In this document: in pieces, positions 58,153-64,000 of the stretch
How the letters are laid out: each line of letters begins with the position of its first letter
How positions within the stretch are numbered: position 1 is the stretch's first letter
Assembly (NCBI GenBank): GCA_009763385.1
Contig: CM019826.1
Location: 78,611,055-78,675,054 of the forward strand
DNA length: 64,000 nt
Source: Coix lacryma-jobi var. lacryma-jobi
Taxonomy: Eukaryota; Streptophyta; Magnoliopsida; Poales; Poaceae
Reading direction: 5' to 3'
Notes under the pieces: generated by a model
The model's database searches: none
The model's input: only the letters and a program-made list of their open reading frames with translations
Told to the model about the DNA's origin: nothing
Made by a program: the position numbers and the translations under genes

Positions 58153-60172
58153 TGAAGGACCGAGAAAGCACTAGCAAGGCGACCAGAGGGGGGGGGGTGA
58201 ATGGGAGCTCAAAAATTTCTTTCAAAACTTTGGTCGATTGTCCCAAAATCAACCCCCAAGAGCTACGACCGAGAACGTGATGCCCCCGACCCTTGGAAGA
58301 GGGTGGATGATCCCTAGGATCACAGCGAGGCACCACAAGGCGATTGTAAACCAAACGGCAAAAGCACTCGAACAAGTTTGACCCTCAAAAACCAAGTCTC
58401 GAACGTAGATAGACGGCTACGTCAAGAAATCTCGAAATACCGATGCTAACAAGTAGCAAAGATACCTAGAGAGGTTCCTTGGTCAACTACAAGGCCAAAC
58501 GAGAAGTCCGAAAATCAAGCGAGGAAGCCGGGAGAGCAAACGCACAAAACCGGAGGCTTCAGCCAATCCGCGGACTGTGTGGCCCTGGGGTCCCGGACTG
58601 TCCGCCCCTACTGCAGACTGTCCGCGAGGGGATGGCGGACTGTCCGCCGACAGAAAACGAGAAACAACAACTCTGCTGGAACCTCCCTGGACAGTCCCGG
58701 ACTTTCCGCGGTTTACACCGGCGGACTGTCCGCCGGTCAACCGAGACCAAAAACGCAGAGACTCGTGGCCACTGCTCTAGCCAAGTCCCCGACGCGTGGA
58801 CTGACCGCGCCTATGGTGGCGGACTGTCTGCCAACACCCAGTGAGGGCGATTTCGGTCGCCCTTGACCCAAATGTTCTCCAAATCGATTCAAACCAAAAT
58901 CCCACGTTCCCAAACTTGGAGAGGATGATCACGGAGTAGTTAGGAGACTATCCCCAAGAAATCATCCACTCAAAACAAATCAAACACCGGGAAATCGAAA
59001 GGGGAAGAGGATGAACGAAAAAGCGCCACAAAAACGAAATCAACCCGATCTACTTGTTCGCAAGGAGTTAGATAAATTCCTTCAGTGGAAATGATCTCAT
59101 TTCAAATACGAACAAGTTGATTCAAACGGATTTCACAAAGACGCAGTAGGGATAGAGATCGAGTGACGGGAAAATCGCGGAGAAACGAAGAACACGAAGA
59201 ACACGAACAAAACGCGAATCAACACATCGATCTGCAACCGTGTGGCTAGCACACGCTACAACAGTGAGGATACGGCCTCACTTCCTCAAAATCTCCAGTA
59301 CACAGAGGTATGGTTCTCTGCGGATCTCAGCTAGCTACAGCAGGGGATTGGGAGAGCAGGAAACCCTAAGTGCAAAGAGCAAATGAACTGAGATAATTTG
59401 GGAGGAGGGTGTCTCCCCTTACTTAACCTATTCCTAATTCCTACTCTATTCCTATTCTACCCCTCTCTACTTACAGAGCGAACCAGCTAAACCCTAAGGT
59501 TATTCTGGACCAACTCGGTGGTAGGTAGATCCGACGGCCACGCCCGCACAACTCGTAGCGTTGCCTCGACGCAACCTCCAGATTCCCGCCACGTGCCGCC
59601 ACCGCTCCGCGTCCTTTTCCTGGACGTCGCACCCCCGGTTTTGAGGCCCAAACCGGGAAACCAGCCTTCACAGCCAACCCCCAGTTTTGAGGCCCAAACC
59701 GGGAAACCAGCCCAACAGCATCTGAGTTTTGAGGCCCAAACTCAGCAAACCCGTAGCGCCCAGGTTTTGAGGCCCAAACCTGGAAACCGTCCACCCGATG
59801 GTTTTTCTCTGGCTCTACCACCAAACCGACGTCGTAGAGGGGATACGCCGCCCGTGCACCCCGTCCACCGACACGTGTCCCCAAGTCCACGACTTAGGCA
59901 ACACATGACCGCAAGTCTTCGCTCGTCGCTGTCCCAGGCTGCCAGCCACCACAGCTGATCCTCGGGCCACCGGTCCCTCAGTCCAAGCCTCACGTCCGCC
60001 CTTCGCCACTCTCGGTCCATCGGCACGGCACGTCTCTACTTGACCTTCACCTTGCCTCTGATCACTGTCTCCGTGCTCGACACCTGCACAACATAAGCCA
60101 AAGAACATGCGCATCATCCCAGTTGACAATCACTCATCACTCAGAGACTCGGCATATACCCATGTATCCGCA
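58153..60172 (-). repeat. 5' LTR of Sirevirus C
   Basis: 2020 bp, same length as the solo LTR. It has GGACTGTCC palindromes (about 58570-58832) and a four-unit hairpin array (59634-59783) whose second unit carries a stem mismatch. Where Sirevirus A has its TATA box this LTR reads TTAAGTAAG (near 59419-59427), a degenerate TATA. Confidence 0.9.
59634..59783 (-). repeat. Four-unit hairpin array, Sirevirus C 5' LTR
   Basis: Same order of stems as the solo LTR; the second unit has A in place of a paired G in its left arm. Confidence 0.85.
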
Positions 60173-63138
60173 TTTCCAAACTTGTGCCTTGCCTTCCAGT
60201 TGACCGTATTTCTTTACTACTTAGGTTCTTTTCCACGATAGCAAATATAGCCAACCGTGATCCGGTAAATACCCACCAGGGGTATTACGGGAACATCCTT
60301 AATTACTACTTTTATTAAGCAGACTAAGCAATTCTACATTATAAATAAGTACAGGATAACAAGGCAGGTGTAAACAATAATCAAGGAAGGGTAATGCATC
60401 AAGTAGGATTCAAACAACTCCTATACCTAATGCATCACAGTATAAAAGTACTCAAGTAATTTAATTGTAAATACTGGGAGACAAACAAGATAAAGAAGTT
60501 ATCTACAACTTTTATATAGAACACATCTACAGAAAATATTATTTTCTTTACGAACTAATCACCACTACAGAAACTGTGCATGCAGCAATTTCAGCATATT
60601 AATAAATTACTTCATTACTTATTTGATTAGCATGTGAGCACACATATGAGCTATGAACATCATCAAACACTTATAAACATGAGCACACAATACTTATCTC
60701 AGATTAACATGCAACAAAGGTAATCATTTCAACATATACATTTTCATTTATCACTATACTTTCATTAATTAAAAGAATTAACAAACATAGATATTATTTT
60801 TAAGTGACATTGCAAACATATAATTTGGGGCTCATATTTTTAATGATGATAGATAATACCAAATCATAACTACTGTAAAAATATTACATGTTCAGGTATT
60901 ATAATTTATTTATTAAAAATAGGGCAAATTTTATTCACAAAAATGCATGTGAGAACAAAATAAATCTACAAATCATATTTTCTGTAAACTCATGGCCATG
61001 ATAAAATTATCCAAGCTAAAACAACATCATAGAAAAGCAGTGGAACCACCTTTTCTATTTTTACATGCAAACATTTGCCACAATTCATTTAATGAGCTCA
61101 AAGCAAAATAAATACATAACTAAATCATACTTGCATCAAAAACTCTGAAGTTTTTACCGCAGCACACATATCACATGACAATCCTACCATAAAAATTTCA
61201 CAGCAATCTAAGTAATAAAACAACAGATATCATTTTATCCCTATTTAATGCTATTTAACATAAATAAATCACCACAGTACAAACTTTACACTAAGAGCCC
61301 ATATATAAAATATTCACTGGACAGTACTCTTCACGAGGATTCCAAAAAGTCCTCACTCGCAATTTTTCGATATTCCTACGATTTACTACGCATTTTACAG
61401 CATGGAACCAGATTTGCTATTTAAAGGAAAACGAAAACAGAGAAACCTTTTTGCATCGGGACCCTACAACGTGCAGAAATCAACCAAGGACTAGTTAGCA
61501 AACACTTGAGTCATGTCATTTATGCAAAGTGAAACAAGAAAGAGTTTCAGCTTTACTGGATGGTCCTCACCATGGATTTCACGGGAATCCACGGAAGACG
61601 ACGGGAAATGCTCGGCCTCTGCAGGGAGGAAGGGGACGACCGGCTCTAGGGTTAGGGTGTTGGATGCTGGGCTCTGCTAGCTGCTGCTCCTGGTGTCCGC
61701 TCTGGTCGCTGCGGACCGCTGTCCCAGCACCGACGGCCAGAGGAGACCGCAGCCTTCTGCGCGGCTTCGGCCAGTCGCGCTCCGAGGGAAAAATCAGCGA
61801 AGGGAGAAAAACAGAAAGAAAAGGAAGAAAGGAGGAGCGGCCAGGGCTGCTGCTTGCCGCTTGCTGCGCCTGCTGCTCGGTGCTGATGCCGCTGGATGCT
61901 GCTGCTACGCTCCCTGCTGGTTGCGGCCAGGAAGGGCCACTCGCATGGCACAACGCGCCAGGGGGGTTCGCGGCCTCTGGCGGACTCCTGCAGGGGCGCC
62001 TGAAGGAAGTTGAGGGAAAGAACAAGGTGCTGCCTCACTGCTGTTATGGAGGAGAAGGAGGGCATGGGGGATTTTGATGTGGAGAGACCGAGGGGAAAGA
62101 AGAGACCGGCCTCGGTCTTTTGCGTGGGCGAGGGAAAGGAGCGCGGCAGAGGGCACCGCCCCTCTGCGCCAATGGGAAGGAGGCGCGGCCTCGCGACGAG
62201 GGGCGCGACCTGTAAAATTTCTTTCCCAAAATGGCAGGTTTCCGGAAACTTTCAATTATTTTCAAAAATTACAAATACTCATCAAACGGACTCTGATCCC
62301 GACGAAACCAATTTTGTTGTCGTCGTCTCGACAAGTACTCCGACTTTCGTTAAAGGCGCTCAGTCAAATTCCGGATCGTTTGTCCGGTAATGATCGTCGA
62401 CGGCAGCTTCGCGGTGACCGAAATTTCGATTTCGCAGTACAGACTTAACTTATTTCTGAAACCTGAAAACTGCATTATACCCTATCTCGCGAGCTCGTTT
62501 TCCCTATTTCCGGCACCGATCCAGGTCTCAATCATAAAACGAAATTTGTTCCTTTCGATCTGTACTACAACTTTCGTTTAAGGCGCACTGACATGCGAAC
62601 ACCCGAAAATACCTTTCAACTCCGGTCAAAGCGGTCACCCGGTAGGATCCAGATTACGGTCTCTCGTCGGTCGGAATATTTTCTGGTCGTCTGCTCAACA
62701 TAAAACTTTCATAACTTTTGCTCGTGAGTCCACAAATAATTGATTGGGCATAATTGCAAGACTTGGTTGAACCTGAATGATTTTCTTCAGTTAATCAGCC
62801 AGAACAGGCAAAGCTGCGACTCGTCATTTCATGTGACTTATTGATTCCAAATTTTGCCAAACTTTTCTACCAGTCACTATTGATACGAACTGAAGCAGGG
62901 AACTTGAAAAAGTCATGTTTAGCAATAATCTTGAATATTCCAAAATTGGGCAATCATTATTACTTGTGCTGCTAATTATTTCCGGAATAATTTAAACAGA
63001 GGCTCTATTTCTGGGGTTGATTCCAAATCTTCAGTCATCACTGACAATACTAGAAATCATGTCTCGATCATCACCTGACAGACCATGTTTGTGTTCAAAC
63101 TGACTGCTCAACTGGCGTCACACACCTGGGGTGTTACA

Positions 63139-63588
63139 GGTACCGTTGATCTTCAGGCGGAAGAAGTGGCGGAAGAGGTCGAAGTGGGGCTCGATGCCCA
63201 GATATGCCTCGCAGTAATGAATGAAGACCGCTATGTGCAACATTGTATTGGGGGTCAAGTTGCACAGCGCGACCTGGTAGTACTGCAGCAACCCGTGGAG
63301 AAAGGGGTGGACCAGGATTCCAAACCCACACCGGAAGAAAGCTTCAAAGACGACAAGCTATGAAGTGTTTGGCGTCGGCCAATCCTCCAGGTACGCCTTC
63401 CTCCAGCCGCCGGTGACGCTATCGAGCAGCAGGCCGGCGAAGACGAGCTCCTCTAGATTCTCCCGGCGGAGAACACTCCGTGTCCACCCGCGCGCCCAGC
63501 TCGGCACCTCGATGCGGTCGTCAGATTCCGCCTTCGTCGCCTTCTTCGCCTTCGTCGCGCCTCCGCGAGTGCGCTTTCCGCCCGGCAT
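63139..63588 (-). pseudogene. Antisense accessory gene of the Tat element, first exon up to the LARD insertion
   Basis: ATG at 63588 starts a basic leader (MPGGKRTRGGATKAKKATKA). An in-frame TAG at 63358-63360 follows, and the same frame continues with VVFEAFFRCGFGILVHPF, LNLTPN-like NLTPNTMLHIAVFIHYC, and GIEPHFDLFRHFFRLK. These are the hallmark blocks of the Transposase_28 'putative gypsy type transposon' family. At GGTAC the frame is cut by the LARD and resumes at 12067. The family is found as an antisense gene downstream of pol in Tat elements; its function is not established. Confidence 0.85.
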
Positions 63589-63741
63589 TGATGACGACGA
63601 GGTGGCGATTTGGATCTAGATCTGGGGCTACAGTGTTTTCGTGCTCGGAATCGCTCGCGCGCTTGAAGGAAGCGGAGGAGACGAGGGCTACGAGGCGAGA
63701 GCACAAGGAACGAGTGGGGAACCACCGCCGTCTGTTTCCCC

Positions 63742-63748
63742 TTTTATA
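63742..63748 (-). promoter_or_regulatory. TATA box for the antisense accessory gene
   Basis: The minus strand reads CGTATAAAAGGGG about 155 bp upstream of the ATG at 63588. It suggests that the gene has its own promoter, separate from the LTR. Confidence 0.6.
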
Positions 63749-64000
63749 CGGTGTGGCCCGACCCTTTGGCTCTAGGGTTCCTGGGAACCCGTGCCCATCA
63801 CGCCCACAACCGCCACATCGCCTGCGGCAACCGCACGCGCGCGCCCGTTCTGCATCCGCCTTAATGGGCCGTTGGGCCATTGGTTTGACAAAACGGCCTG
63901 TCCGTTATACGCGATACTAATGCACGGGGACTGACCTCACCCGTTAGTACTCATATTCATTTCAGGGGTACAGTAAACTATGCAGTTCCTGGTCGGCGCT
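63749..64000. other. Tat element 3' untranslated region, continuing beyond the window
   Basis: GC-rich sequence without a recognisable gene or LTR edge. It includes GGGCCGTTGGGCC, a short inverted repeat near 63864. Confidence 0.5.

Larger units (their letters stand above)
49880..60172 (-). mobile_element. Sirevirus C (Ty1/copia), 3' LTR truncated by rearrangement
   Basis: In element order: 5' LTR 60172-58153, primer site, gag, pol, non-coding region with hairpins, polypurine tract and a truncated 3' LTR 50726-49880. TTTCC follows the 5' LTR at 60173-60177. Together with the solo LTR it is the product of one TTTCC insertion into the LARD LTR plus a later rearrangement. Confidence 0.9.
12068..63138 (-). 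mobile_element. LARD-like Ty3/gypsy element (probably a Tekay/Del chromovirus derivative), carrying four nested elements
   Basis: Two copies of an LTR of about 5.3 kb face the same way (12068-34095 and 46003-63138, each interrupted). On the minus strand the LTR begins TGTAACACC and ends with CTGTCACA. A primer site TGGTATCGGAGC lies at 46000-45989 and a polypurine tract at 34109-34096. The sequence before the tract (TCTCGGGACGAGATTC, minus strand) resembles the end of Tekay pol genes. Without nested insertions the internal region is about 5.1 kb (34096-34588 plus 41420-46002) and encodes no recognisable protein. Long LTRs with a non-coding interior define large retrotransposon derivatives (LARDs); family placement is inference. 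Confidence 0.85.
46003..63138 (-). repeat. 5' LTR of the LARD element (right copy), interrupted by Sirevirus C
   Basis: Pieces 46003-47125 and 60173-63138 form the LTR. Relative to the left copy it lacks about 1209 bp (equivalent of 13493-14701), joined at a shared GAC at 60480-60482. It also lacks about 35 bp near 62214 and the Reina and Sirevirus B insertions. Confidence 0.85.
7406..64000 (+). mobile_element. Tat-lineage Ty3/gypsy element (host of the stack), 3' half, interrupted
   Basis: It is visible as an integrase end (7406-8389), a repetitive 3' region (8390-9390) and an antisense accessory gene running from 63588 to 63139 and on from 12067 to 9395. A gene on the opposite strand downstream of pol is a known feature of Tat elements. 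Both outer ends lie outside the window. The piece 12068-63138 is a later insertion. Confidence 0.75.

Noticed and set aside
61579..62065. Long minus-strand frames in the right LARD LTR, also at 21603-21962
   Set aside because: GC-rich LTR with frames on both strands; the copies are broken differently and have no domain.

Overview
The window is a stack of nested transposable elements from a large plant genome, almost certainly a grass and probably a panicoid or andropogonoid one. The reasons are Sirevirus-type copia LTRs carrying CGGACTGTCCG-like palindromes, Reina-, Tekay-, Athila- and Tat-type gypsy elements, and a CACTA transposon. I see no host gene, tRNA or rRNA. Nearly all of the sequence can be assigned to eight elements, and most junctions are fixed to the base by target-site duplications (TSDs).

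Layout. The bottom layer is a Tat-lineage gypsy element on the + strand, seen as the end of its integrase (7406-8389), a tandem-repeat 3' region (8390-9390) and an antisense, intron-containing accessory gene (aORF) of the 'putative gypsy type transposon' (Transposase_28) family (63588 down to 63139, then 12067 down to 9395). Sirevirus A (4448-7405, +, 3' end only) sits in the integrase and was itself hit by a CACTA element (1-4447). The aORF is split by a 51-kb block (12068-63138, TSD GGTAC). That block is a non-coding LARD-like gypsy element on the - strand with LTRs of about 5.3 kb. Four elements landed inside it: a Reina chromovirus (15924-21607, TSD CTCTG), Sirevirus B (21969-32949, TSD GTGCT), an Athila-like gag-protease element (34589-41414, TSD ATAAC), and Sirevirus C (47126-60172, TSD TTTCC). 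Sirevirus C is rearranged into a solo LTR, a duplicated flank, a truncated LTR, the internal region and a full LTR.

Coding state. Only the Sirevirus C gag is a long undamaged frame. Sirevirus C pol has one in-frame stop and one frameshift; Reina gag-pol has two frameshifts and one stop. Sirevirus B keeps gag but has lost nearly all of pol. The Athila-like element encodes only gag and protease. The LARD element encodes nothing recognisable. Several elements must therefore have moved with enzymes supplied in trans.

The most interesting signal is non-coding. All three Sireviruses carry two families of short repeated hairpins whose stems change by compensatory substitution while the loops stay fixed. 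One family lies in the LTR, about 200-260 bp upstream of the TATA region. The other lies between pol and the 3' LTR and has two nested stems. Together they suggest selected DNA or RNA structure at the 3' end of these element RNAs.
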